This document shows, piece by piece, positions 1-7,056 of a stretch of DNA of 21,652 bases. The stretch comes from Bacteroidota bacterium (GTDB lineage: Bacteria > Bacteroidota > Bacteroidia > Flavobacteriales > Flavobacteriaceae): the NCBI GenBank assembly GCA_023457535.1, contig JAEWLN010000183.1, forward strand, positions 1 through 21,652, in the 5' to 3' direction. Position 1 is the first letter of the stretch. Every line of letters begins with the position of its first letter. A program made the position numbers and the translations under genes. A model generated the notes under the pieces. That model did no database searches. It was not told the DNA's origin and worked only from the letters and a program-made list of their open reading frames with translations.

Positions 1-26
1 GGCCTCACCTATATAGAAGGGTTAGT

Positions 27-1301
27 TTAAAAAACAAAGATGGCGCGTTCACCCATCATTTCGTTGACTTCCTCGCCTACCTGTGCGATGATTTCGTCAT
101 TGGTGTGGTTCATCAGTACGCGGTCGATCATATCTACGATTTTTTCCATATCGGATTCGACGAGCCCGCGCGTAGTGATGGCCGGCGTGCCTATGCGAAT
201 GCCCGAAGTGACAAACGGCGATTTGTCATCGAACGGCACCATATTTTTATTGACGGTTATTTCTGCTTTGACCAAGGCGTTCTCGGCTTCTTTGCCCGTG
301 ATGTTTTTGTTGCGCAAATCGATCAGCATCATGTGGTTGTCCGTTCCGCCCGAAATCAGGTTATAGCCGCGTTTCATAAACGCTTCTGCCATTGCTTTGG
401 CATTTTTCTGGACCTGCATCGAATAGTGGAAAAATTCATCGGTCAATGCCTCGCCGAATGCAACGGCCTTAGCGGCGATGATGTGCATCAATGGCCCGCC
501 CTGATTGCCCGGGAATACAGACATATCAAGCAGGTTCGACATCATTTTAACCTCGCCTTTTGGCGTTGTGAGCCCCCACGGATTCTCGAAATCCTTGCCC
601 ATCATGATCATGCCGCCCCGTGGTCCGCGGAGCGTTTTATGTGTCGTGGTCGTTACGATATGGCAATGCGGGATCGGGTCGTTCATAAGCCCTTTGGCAA
701 TGAGTCCGGCAGGGTGCGAAATATCGGCCAGCAGCAGCGCTCCTACCGAATCGGCAATTTGACGGAAGCGCGCAAAATCCATGTCGCGGCAATACGCGGA
801 GGCTCCTGCGATGATCATTTTAGGCTGCTCCTGGGTGGCGATTTGCTGGATTTTATCGTAATCAAAACGGCCGGTTTCCTTTTCTACGCCATAAAATGCG
901 GTTTGGTACAATTTACCTGAAAAGTTTACCGGAGACCCGTGCGTGAGGTGTCCGCCGTGTGAGAGGTCGAATCCGAGGATTTTGTCGCCCGGTTTCAAAC
1001 ATGCGGCATATACGGCTGTATTGGCCTGCGACCCCGAATGCGGCTGCACATTAACGTATGCTGCGCCAAACAAGGCCTTGGCGCGGTCGATGGCAATCTG
1101 TTCGACCACATCTACGACCTCGCATCCGCCGTAATAGCGTCGGCCCGGATACCCTTCTGCATATTTATTGGTCAGGCATGAACCTGCCGCTTCCATGACC
1201 TGATCGGAGACAAAGTTCTCTGACGCAATCAGTTCCAATCCCTGGATTTGTCTGTCTTGTTCTTCTAAAATCAGGTCGAAAATTTGTTCGTCGTGGTGCA
1301 T
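27..1301 (-). CDS. glyA: serine hydroxymethyltransferase GlyA
   Basis: This cytosolic PLP enzyme interconverts serine and glycine with tetrahydrofolate, feeding one-carbon units to purine, thymidylate and methionine synthesis. The 424-residue protein has the family's usual length. It shows the N-terminal LIASENF motif (residues 24-30), the YYGGCE loop (56-61) and the segment TTTTHKTLRGPRGG (217-230), in which K222 is the PLP Schiff-base lysine. ADISHPAGL at 192-200 corresponds to the aspartate/histidine PLP-contact strand. I chose the ATG at 1301 (MHHDEQIF) because it aligns with family N-termini. The frame stays open further upstream, to 1742, but only by running antisense through fahA. The gene is divergent from fahA, with a promoter-like box at 1327-1334. 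The identification is secure; only the exact start carries slight doubt. Confidence 0.97.
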   Translation of the reverse strand: MHHDEQIFDLILEEQDRQIQGLELIASENFVSDQVMEAAGSCLTNKYAEGYPGRRYYGGCEVVDVVEQIAIDRAKALFGAAYVNVQPHSGSQANTAVYAACLKPGDKILGFDLSHGGHLTHGSPVNFSGKLYQTAFYGVEKETGRFDYDKIQQIATQEQPKMIIAGASAYCRDMDFARFRQIADSVGALLLADISHPAGLIAKGLMNDPIPHCHIVTTTTHKTLRGPRGGMIMMGKDFENPWGLTTPKGEVKMMSNLLDMSVFPGNQGGPLMHIIAAKAVAFGEALTDEFFHYSMQVQKNAKAMAEAFMKRGYNLISGGTDNHMMLIDLRNKNITGKEAENALVKAEITVNKNMVPFDDKSPFVTSGIRIGTPAITTRGLVESDMEKIVDMIDRVLMNHTNDEIIAQVGEEVNEMMGERAIFVF

Positions 1302-1326
1302 ATGATAATATTTCGTTAAAACTTCC

Positions 1327-1334
1327 CAAAAGTA
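1327..1334 (-). promoter_or_regulatory. probable -7 box for glyA
   Basis: On the minus strand this reads TACTTTTG, an exact match to the Bacteroidota -7 consensus TAnnTTTG. It would place the transcription start near 1320 and give a leader of about 20 nt before the glyA ATG. No good TTTG is found 19 bp upstream, so only half of the promoter is supported. Confidence 0.35.
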
Positions 1335-1343
1335 CGAAATCGG

Positions 1344-1374
1344 TTTGTTAAATAATGAGTTTACTATATATTTG
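1344..1374 (+). promoter_or_regulatory. Bacteroidota-type promoter for fahA
   Basis: TTTG at 1344-1347 is followed after exactly 19 bp by TATATTTG at 1367-1374. This matches both elements and the spacing of the Bacteroidota primary-sigma promoter (TTTG-N19-TAnnTTTG). Transcription would start near 1380, about 30 nt before the fahA ATG. Its -33 element lies only about 10 bp from the opposing glyA -7 box, so the two divergent promoters are closely packed. Confidence 0.65.
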
Positions 1375-1409
1375 ATAACTAAATTTTCAACATAAAAGCG
1401 ATACCAAAG

Positions 1410-2693
1410 ATGCCCATCACCGCCAACGATCCCACCCGAAAATCCTGGTTGACTGTTCCTCAGGACAGCGACTTCCCGATTCAGAATATCCCTTTTGGCG
1501 TGTTCATTACAAAGGACGATGTGGTGACCATCGGAACGCGGATCGGCGACCATGCGATTGACCTTGGCGCGCTGCAGCAACTCAACTATTTTGACGGCAT
1601 TGAGCTCACCGATGACATGTTCATGCAGGACACGCTCAACGATTTCATATCGGACGGCAAAAAAACGTGGCGTTTGGTACGCAACCGCATTGCCGACATT
1701 TTCGATGAATCCAACGGCGAACTGCGCGACAACAAGGATCACCGCGCCATGGTGGTGTGTTCAATGGATGAAGTGGAAATGCAACTTCCGGTGCAGATCG
1801 GCGATTACACAGACTTTTACTCGAGCAAGGAACACGCGACCAACGTCGGGATGATGTTCCGCGACCCTGAAAACGCGTTGTTGCCCAACTGGCTGCACAT
1901 TCCCGTAGGCTATCACGGCCGCAGTTCGTCGATCGTCCCATCGGGCATCCCGGTGCACCGGCCGATGGGACAAACGGTTCCGGCCGGCGAGCGTACGCCT
2001 GTATTTGGCCCGTCGCGCATGATCGACTTTGAGCTCGAAACCGCTTTTATCACTACCGACGCCAACATCATGGGCGAGAACATTCCGGTGCACGAGGCCG
2101 AAGATTACATTTTCGGGATGGTCCTCATGAACGATTGGAGTGCGCGTGACATCCAGAAATGGGAATACGTGCCGCTGGGTCCGTTCCTGGCCAAGAATTT
2201 TGCCACGTCGATCTCCCCGTGGATCGTGACGCTGGACGCGCTTGAACCGTTCCGATGCAAATCGCCCAAACAAAATCCTACCCCGCTGCCCTATCTGCAA
2301 CAAAAAGGAAAACACGCGTTCGACATCAATCTCGAAGTGTCGATCGAGCCGGAAAATGCCGAACCAACGGTTGTATCCACCTCCAATTTCAAATACATGT
2401 ATTGGACGATGAGCCAGCAGCTTGCGCACCATACTTCCAATGGATGCCGGGTCAATTCGGGCGACATGATGGGATCGGGAACCATTTCAGGCCCGACGCC
2501 CGATAGTTTCGGATCGATGCTCGAACTGACCTGGAGCGGAAAGAATCCCATTAAGATGAACGACGGGTCGGAGCGCAAATTCATCAATGACAACGACACG
2601 GTCATCATCAAAGGTTGGTGCAAAAACGCCGAAATCAGAATTGGGTTTGGAGAGGTTTGCAGCAAATTGTTGCCGCCGTTTGTAAGAAAATAA
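1410..2693 (+). CDS. fahA: fumarylacetoacetase
   Basis: Hydrolyses 4-fumarylacetoacetate to fumarate and acetoacetate, the last step of tyrosine/phenylalanine breakdown through homogentisate. The 427-residue protein is full length, with an N-terminal SH3-like FAH domain followed by the catalytic FAA-hydrolase fold. DYTDFYSSKEHATNVG (132-147) carries the metal ligand D135 and the catalytic H142. FELE (207-210) supplies E208 and E210, and NDWSARD (241-247) supplies D242; these match the Ca2+/active-site set of mammalian FAH by position and spacing. HIPVGYHGRSS and NGCRVNSGDMMGSGTISGP are further family signatures. The start at 1410 is the only ATG that fits the family N-terminus and lies downstream of a good promoter. 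No other homogentisate-pathway gene is visible in the window. Confidence 0.97.
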   Translation: MPITANDPTRKSWLTVPQDSDFPIQNIPFGVFITKDDVVTIGTRIGDHAIDLGALQQLNYFDGIELTDDMFMQDTLNDFISDGKKTWRLVRNRIADIFDESNGELRDNKDHRAMVVCSMDEVEMQLPVQIGDYTDFYSSKEHATNVGMMFRDPENALLPNWLHIPVGYHGRSSSIVPSGIPVHRPMGQTVPAGERTPVFGPSRMIDFELETAFITTDANIMGENIPVHEAEDYIFGMVLMNDWSARDIQKWEYVPLGPFLAKNFATSISPWIVTLDALEPFRCKSPKQNPTPLPYLQQKGKHAFDINLEVSIEPENAEPTVVSTSNFKYMYWTMSQQLAHHTSNGCRVNSGDMMGSGTISGPTPDSFGSMLELTWSGKNPIKMNDGSERKFINDNDTVIIKGWCKNAEIRIGFGEVCSKLLPPFVRK

Positions 2694-2877
2694 AACCGAT
2701 TCTAATCCAAAACGAATCATTCCGGCTTTAGTTCTATAGTCTTTCGCTTATGGCAACCGCGCCTGTATGTCGTGTCAAACCGATACGGCATTGGCCGATG
2801 GGCGTTACGTTTCTTACGATTATGACTAATACTTGCACTCGGTTATGGCCGACGTAACTTTTTGTTCCCAAAAATCG
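2694..2877. other. spacer between convergent fahA and ytxJ
   Basis: This 184-bp gap between two convergent genes has no strong GC-rich terminator. It holds a short AT-rich inverted repeat at 2859-2874 (TTTTTG, TTCC loop, CAAAAA) that could act weakly in either direction. It also holds a short open stretch at 2740-2829 encoding a CxxC-containing peptide, described under findings. I see no RNA gene here. Confidence 0.4.
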
Positions 2878-3267
2878 TCAAGCGCTTATTAAATTTTCCA
2901 GAGCCGTGGCGTCGATATCCCCGTGCGATGCATCGTACAACGCCTTACCATTGGAAATCAGCAAAATTTGCGGCGATTGATGCACCACGTCGAACTGGCG
3001 TGAAACCGCATCAGATACTTCGCGGTGTTGTAGCAAATCCAAAAAATAGGGCGTAACTTTATCGTGTAGATCAAACGCTTTTTCAAAGTTCCCGAGTGCC
3101 ATACGGCTGATGCCGCAACGCGTGCTATGTTTGAAAATAACCACCGGTCGATGCGTAGACGCCGCGATAATCGCCTGTAGTTGATTTGGATCTGTGAGTG
3201 GCAACCATGCGATCCTGCGGTTGGGAGCGTCGTCAGAACCGCCAAAAAGGCCGTTGAATATCTTCAT
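2878..3267 (-). CDS. ytxJ: YtxJ-family bacillithiol redox protein (monothiol bacilliredoxin)
   Basis: This is a 129-residue thioredoxin-fold protein of the YtxJ family, expected to remove or transfer bacillithiol mixed disulfides from cytosolic proteins. The signature is VVIFKHSTRCGIS (42-54), with a single active-site cysteine, C51, in a TRCGIS context and no second CxxC cysteine, which fits a monothiol bacilliredoxin. The cis-proline of the thioredoxin fold is P99 in HQSPQILL. The length is typical and the N-terminus (MKIFNGLFGG) is normal for flavobacterial homologues. The gene is divergent from clpB and convergent with fahA. Its presence implies that the organism makes bacillithiol, but no bacillithiol-synthesis gene lies in this window. 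The function is inferred from family membership. Confidence 0.9.
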   Translation of the reverse strand: MKIFNGLFGGSDDAPNRRIAWLPLTDPNQLQAIIAASTHRPVVIFKHSTRCGISRMALGNFEKAFDLHDKVTPYFLDLLQHREVSDAVSRQFDVVHQSPQILLISNGKALYDASHGDIDATALENLISA

Positions 3268-3282
3268 AAAACGTTATTTTAA

Positions 3283-3325
3283 GACATTTTGTCGTGATTC
3301 TGTCAAAAGAAATGACAAAAAGACA
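3283..3325. repeat. cluster of five GACA/TGTC elements between ytxJ and clpB
   Basis: Within 43 bp there are GACA at 3283-3286, TGTC at 3290-3293, TGTC at 3301-3304, GACA at 3314-3317 and GACA at 3322-3325. They form two perfect inverted pairs: GACA-TTT-TGTC (3283-3293) and TGTCA-N7-TGACA (3301-3317). The cluster sits in the divergent ytxJ/clpB spacer, where an operator for a stress regulator would be expected, but no regulator is known to me for this motif. It could equally be chance in a low-complexity region. Confidence 0.35.
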
Positions 3326-3426
3326 GGTTTCGCACAATGGAATATGGATTGCAAAGCGCAGATTCAAAAGTACAAAACGCTATTTACAACTATACCGCAA
3401 ATCGTTATAACATCATATCAAAAAAA

Positions 3427-6030
3427 ATGAACATCAATTTACTTACTATCAAATCACAGGAAGCACTGCAACAGGCACAGGTGCTTGCCCAAAGTAACGG
3501 CCAGCAACAAATCGAAAACGAACATTTGCTCAAAGCCATCTTCGAAGTCGACGAAAACGTAGCGCCGTTCCTGCTTAAAAAACTCAATGTCAACGTAGCC
3601 TTGCTCGGGCAAATCCTTGACGCTACGATCCAGAGTTTCCCTAAAGTTTCTGGCGGCCAGCTTACTTTATCGCGCGATACCAACTCCACGCTCAATGAAG
3701 CCGAAATCATCGCCAGGAAAATGAACGACGAGTACGTTTCGATCGAACATTTGATTTTGGCCATTTTCAAATCTAAAAGTAAAATCGCGCAAATACTCAA
3801 AGACCAGGGCGTGACTGAAAAAGGATTGCAGGCCGCGATCGATGAATTGCGCAAAGGCGAACGCGTCACCTCGCAATCTGCCGAGGAAACGTATAACGCC
3901 CTGTCGAAATATGCCAAGAACCTCAACGACCTGGCGCGCGACGGCAAACTCGATCCGGTTATCGGGCGGGATGAGGAAATCCGTCGCGTATTGCAGATCC
4001 TCACGCGCCGCACCAAGAACAACCCGATGCTCGTCGGGGAACCCGGCGTGGGTAAAACCGCTATTGCCGAAGGTCTTGCGCACCGTATTGTCGATGGCGA
4101 CGTTCCTGAAAACCTTAAGGACAAAATCATTTTTTCGCTCGATATGGGCGCACTTATCGCCGGGGCAAAATACAAAGGGGAATTTGAGGAACGCTTGAAA
4201 TCGGTTGTCAAGGAAGTTACTACCTCTGAAGGCGACATCGTTTTGTTCATCGATGAAATCCACACGCTAGTGGGTGCCGGCGGCGGCGAAGGAGCGATGG
4301 ACGCGGCCAACATCCTCAAACCCGCTTTGGCGCGCGGCGAGCTACGTGCAATTGGCGCTACGACGCTCGACGAATACCAGAAATATTTTGAAAAGGACAA
4401 AGCGCTCGAACGCCGTTTCCAAAAGGTTCTGGTCGACGAGCCCGATACAGAAAGTGCCATTTCGATCCTGCGCGGCATCAAGGAAAAATACGAAACGCAC
4501 CACAAGGTCCAGATCAAGGACGAGGCGATCATCGCGGCCGTGGAATTGTCACAGCGCTACATTACCAACCGGTTTTTGCCCGATAAAGCCATCGACCTGA
4601 TGGATGAAGCGGCCTCCAAACTGCGCATGGAAATCAACTCCAAGCCGGAAGAACTGGACGTGCTAGACCGCAAAATCATGCAGCTCGAAATTGAAATTGA
4701 GGCCATCAAACGCGAGAATGACGAAAGCAAACTTAAATCGCTCGGGATGGAACTGGCCAACTTAAAGGACGACCGCAACGAGATTTTTTCCAAATGGAAA
4801 TCGGAAAAAGACATTGTGGACGGCATCCAATCGGTTAAAACCGAGATCGAAGACTTTAAATACGAGGCCGAACGCGCTGAACGCGAAGGCGATTACGGCA
4901 AAGTGGCCGAAATCCGCTACGGCAAGATCAAGGAGGCGCAAACCCGATTGGAAGACCTTCAAAAGCAACTTCAGGAAAACCAGTCCGGCAATTCCCTGAT
5001 CAAAGAAGAGGTCACGCGCGAAGACATTGCGGAAGTGGTCGCCAAATGGACGGGAATTCCCGTCACTAAAATGCTTCAGGGCGAGCGCGAAAAGTTGCTC
5101 CATCTTGAGGCCGAATTACACCGGCGCGTCGTCGGGCAGGAAGAAGCGATCGAAGCCGTAGCCGATGCCGTACGCCGCAGCCGCGCGGGCTTGCAGGACA
5201 TGAAAAAACCGGTCGGTACGTTTTTGTTCCTCGGAACCACGGGCGTCGGAAAGACCGAGTTGGCCAAAGCACTGGCCGAATATTTATTCGACGATGAAAA
5301 CGCCATGACCAGAATCGACATGAGCGAATACCAGGAGCGACACAGCGTCAGCCGTTTGGTGGGCGCGCCTCCGGGATATGTCGGGTATGACGAGGGCGGG
5401 CAGCTCACCGAGGCCGTTCGCAGAAAACCTTATTCGGTGATTTTGCTCGACGAGATCGAAAAAGCACATCCCGACACCTTCAACATCCTGCTGCAAGTGC
5501 TTGACGAAGGCAGGTTGACCGATAACAAAGGACGCCTGGCCGATTTCAAAAATACGATCATCATCATGACCTCGAACATGGGCAGCGCGATCATACAGGA
5601 GAAATTCGACAACCTTCAGGGCGGCATCGAGGCGGCTACCGAAGCGGCCAAAACAGAAATTCTGGGGTTGCTCAAACAAACCGTGCGACCTGAATTTATC
5701 AACCGTATCGATGAGATCGTGATGTTTACGCCGCTGACCAGCGCCAACATTCAGCAAATCGTCGGGTTGCAGCTTAAATCGGTCACGCGTATGCTCGCGC
5801 GGCAGGGCATTGCAATGGATGCGACGCCCGAAGCCATTGCGTACCTGTCCGATAAAGGGTTCGATCCGCAATTTGGCGCCAGACCTGTAAAACGCGTGAT
5901 CCAGCGCGAGGTTTTGAACCAGTTGTCCAAAGAAATACTTTCCGGAAACATTGCCACCGACAGCATTATCCTGATCGACGCATTCGACGGCCAACTCGTG
6001 TTCCGCAACCAAACCGATTTGAAAAACTAA
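3427..6030 (+). CDS. clpB: ATP-dependent chaperone ClpB
   Basis: This hexameric AAA+ disaggregase works with DnaK/DnaJ/GrpE to rescue aggregated proteins after heat or oxidative stress. The 867-residue protein is full length. It has a double Clp N-domain (about 1-145) and NBD1 with Walker A GEPGVGKT (204-211), Walker B LFIDEI (273-278) and the arginine pair ERRF (328-331). A coiled-coil middle domain (about 405-520, rich in E/K/R) follows. NBD2 has Walker A GTTGVGKT (603-610), pore loop YVGYD (651-655), Walker B ILLDEIEKAH and the C-terminal GARPVKR sensor 2. The frame is open 30 codons upstream, but MNINLLTIKSQEA at 3427 matches family N-termini and follows an A-rich stretch typical of Bacteroidota translation starts. 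There is no recognisable CIRCE element upstream. No frameshift or missing catalytic residue is seen. Confidence 0.98.
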   Translation: MNINLLTIKSQEALQQAQVLAQSNGQQQIENEHLLKAIFEVDENVAPFLLKKLNVNVALLGQILDATIQSFPKVSGGQLTLSRDTNSTLNEAEIIARKMNDEYVSIEHLILAIFKSKSKIAQILKDQGVTEKGLQAAIDELRKGERVTSQSAEETYNALSKYAKNLNDLARDGKLDPVIGRDEEIRRVLQILTRRTKNNPMLVGEPGVGKTAIAEGLAHRIVDGDVPENLKDKIIFSLDMGALIAGAKYKGEFEERLKSVVKEVTTSEGDIVLFIDEIHTLVGAGGGEGAMDAANILKPALARGELRAIGATTLDEYQKYFEKDKALERRFQKVLVDEPDTESAISILRGIKEKYETHHKVQIKDEAIIAAVELSQRYITNRFLPDKAIDLMDEAASKLRMEINSKPEELDVLDRKIMQLEIEIEAIKRENDESKLKSLGMELANLKDDRNEIFSKWKSEKDIVDGIQSVKTEIEDFKYEAERAEREGDYGKVAEIRYGKIKEAQTRLEDLQKQLQENQSGNSLIKEEVTREDIAEVVAKWTGIPVTKMLQGEREKLLHLEAELHRRVVGQEEAIEAVADAVRRSRAGLQDMKKPVGTFLFLGTTGVGKTELAKALAEYLFDDENAMTRIDMSEYQERHSVSRLVGAPPGYVGYDEGGQLTEAVRRKPYSVILLDEIEKAHPDTFNILLQVLDEGRLTDNKGRLADFKNTIIIMTSNMGSAIIQEKFDNLQGGIEAATEAAKTEILGLLKQTVRPEFINRIDEIVMFTPLTSANIQQIVGLQLKSVTRMLARQGIAMDATPEAIAYLSDKGFDPQFGARPVKRVIQREVLNQLSKEILSGNIATDSIILIDAFDGQLVFRNQTDLKN

Positions 6031-6032
6031 TC

Positions 6033-6145
6033 TTACGGCGATTTTTCACTTAAACACAGAATTGTAGTAAACATCAGCCTGAAAGACGTAATTTGATATT
6101 TTTTTAACAATTTTTACGGCGATTTGGGTTAAATTTATCGGCGAT
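6033..6145. repeat. three CGGCGAT repeats downstream of clpB
   Basis: The 12-mer TTACGGCGATTT occurs exactly at 6033-6044 and again at 6114-6125. A degenerate third copy (TTATCGGCGATA) lies at about 6136-6147, so the CGGCGAT core appears three times in an otherwise AT-rich 168-bp spacer. It lies between clpB and the small gene at 6199. No function is assigned; it could be an operator family or simply a local duplication. Confidence 0.4.
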
Positions 6146-6198
6146 ACTTCAGTTTGCTTAGCTATGCAAAGTCAATTTTCAACTAAACAAATAGATGT

Positions 6199-6444
6199 AT
6201 GGACAAAACCAATGTCACAATCAAATTGCCTGGAAGGATCCTGTCCGAAAAGGAAAACCTCATCGACATCAACGAGCAGGAATTGGTCGACCGACTGATC
6301 CGGCTGCTGCGAAGCAGAAAAAACCTCGTTAACGTGTCATTTCAGTCCGGGGCCAAAGCCAATGCGCAAAGCATGAGCATGACCACACGCATTGAGATAC
6401 TGTTGTCCGATGATGGCGGAGACTTCAACTATTATGAAGATTGA
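6199..6444 (+). CDS. hypothetical protein, 81 residues
   Basis: I do not recognise this family. It is a small soluble protein with no signal peptide or membrane segment. Visible features are a basic helical stretch with LVDRLIRLLRSRKN (residues about 29-42), a serine/alanine/methionine-rich segment AKANAQSMSMTT (52-63) and an acidic C-terminus (LLSDDGGDFNYYED). Coding is supported by codon use like its neighbours, an ATG preceded by an A-rich leader, and a strong hairpin terminator 6 bp after the stop. These suggest a self-contained monocistronic transcript, as seen for small regulatory or stress proteins. Its position after clpB may be coincidental. The gene call is good; the function is unknown. 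Confidence 0.75.
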   Translation: MDKTNVTIKLPGRILSEKENLIDINEQELVDRLIRLLRSRKNLVNVSFQSGAKANAQSMSMTTRIEILLSDDGGDFNYYED

Positions 6445-6449
6445 CAAAC

Positions 6450-6478
6450 GGGCCGGCGAAAGTCGGCCCTTACTTTTT
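6450..6478 (+). terminator. intrinsic terminator after the 81-residue gene
   Basis: GGGCCGGC (6450-6457), a GAAA tetraloop (6458-6461) and GTCGGCCC (6462-6469) form an 8-bp stem with one G-U pair closed by a GNRA loop. It is followed by TTAC and five T residues ending at 6478. It begins 5 bp after the TGA stop of the upstream gene. This is the clearest plus-strand intrinsic terminator in the window. Confidence 0.85.
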
Positions 6479-6487
6479 GGTTCGGTA

Positions 6488-6515
6488 TTGTTATTCAAAA
6501 AAATAGCTATATTTG
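6488..6515 (+). promoter_or_regulatory. promoter for the secreted TonB-CTD-like gene
   Basis: TATATTTG at 6508-6515 is an exact Bacteroidota -7 box. TTG at 6488-6490 is a possible -33 element, though the 17-bp spacing is short. The site lies directly after the terminator at 6450-6478, so a new transcript is expected here. The start codon at 6529 is only 13 nt after the box, predicting a leader under about 10 nt. Confidence 0.5.
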
Positions 6516-6528
6516 ACAAAAATCCGCG

Positions 6529-7056
6529 ATGAGATCAACGTTACTTTTGGCGCTTTGCGTTTCCGGACTTCCGCTTGCGGCACAAAACTATACGGTCGAC
6601 AAAACCGACGCGCAAAAAACGCCCGAGGTCAAAACCGTAGCCCTTACAACCGACAAAGCCGATTGGAACGAAAAGATCTTCCGCACTCCTGAAGTGGACG
6701 CCAAACCGCAACTCAAAAACCACCTTTCGCTGTCGGTACACGTGAGCAACAGCTTCAAATTTCCCGATCTCAAGAACAAAAAGGTCAAGATTTTTACGAG
6801 TTTTGTCGTCGAGCCCGATGGCAGCATGAGCGATGTGCGCACGTTCTACACCAGCGTTACCGATCTTGTCGCATCGGATCAGGTACCCATTGCCACCGCC
6901 GAGCAAAAAGCCTACGAGGCGCAACAAACCGAGTTGCTCAAAGCCGAAGCGGTACGTGTACTGTCGGCATTCAACGAAAAATGGACGCCCGCCATCGAGA
7001 ACGGCAAGCCGGTACGCTGCCTGTACAATTACCCTATCAACTTCAACATCGAGTAA
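6529..7056 (+). CDS. secreted protein with TonB C-terminal-like domain
   Basis: The 175-residue protein begins with a signal peptide (MRSTLLLALCVSGLPLAAQ, 1-19), probably cleaved before N20, so it should be periplasmic or exported. Residues about 70-175 resemble the TonB C-terminal domain: FVVEPDGSMSDVRTFY (about 92-107), then EAVRVLSAFNEKWTPAIENGKPVR and a final strand NYPINFNIE. Real TonB proteins carry an N-terminal membrane anchor and a proline-rich spacer; neither is present, so it is unlikely to transduce energy itself. Such stand-alone domains are common in Bacteroidota and their role is mostly unknown. The ATG at 6529 is the only start preceding the signal peptide. The stop codon abuts the stop of the convergent M1 peptidase with no base between them. 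Confidence 0.8.
   Translation: MRSTLLLALCVSGLPLAAQNYTVDKTDAQKTPEVKTVALTTDKADWNEKIFRTPEVDAKPQLKNHLSLSVHVSNSFKFPDLKNKKVKIFTSFVVEPDGSMSDVRTFYTSVTDLVASDQVPIATAEQKAYEAQQTELLKAEAVRVLSAFNEKWTPAIENGKPVRCLYNYPINFNIE

Noticed and set aside
105..920. Open frame of 271 codons on the plus strand opposite glyA
   Set aside because: It is composition shadowing of a GC-rich conserved gene: no recognisable domain, and it lies wholly antisense to glyA.
1302..1742. Upstream extension of the glyA reading frame by 147 codons
   Set aside because: It runs antisense through the start of fahA and past the divergent promoters; GlyA homologues begin at MHHDEQIF.
1761..2432. Open frame of 223 codons on the minus strand opposite fahA
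   Set aside because: Arg/His-rich translation with no motif; fahA on the other strand has complete catalytic residues.
2859..2874. Intrinsic terminator for fahA or ytxJ
   Set aside because: The stem is only six pairs, five of them A-T, and neither strand shows a strong GC stem with a U-tract.
3337..3426. 30-codon N-terminal extension of ClpB
   Set aside because: The residues do not match the ClpB N-domain and the region is spacer-like AT-rich DNA; the ATG at 3427 fits the family.
3405..4532. Open frame of 375 codons on the minus strand opposite clpB
   Set aside because: Serine/arginine-rich low-information sequence antisense to the conserved clpB NBD1; typical shadow frame.
5284..6012. Open frame of 242 codons on the minus strand opposite the clpB 3' end
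   Set aside because: Shadow of the conserved NBD2 region with no family signature or start context of its own.
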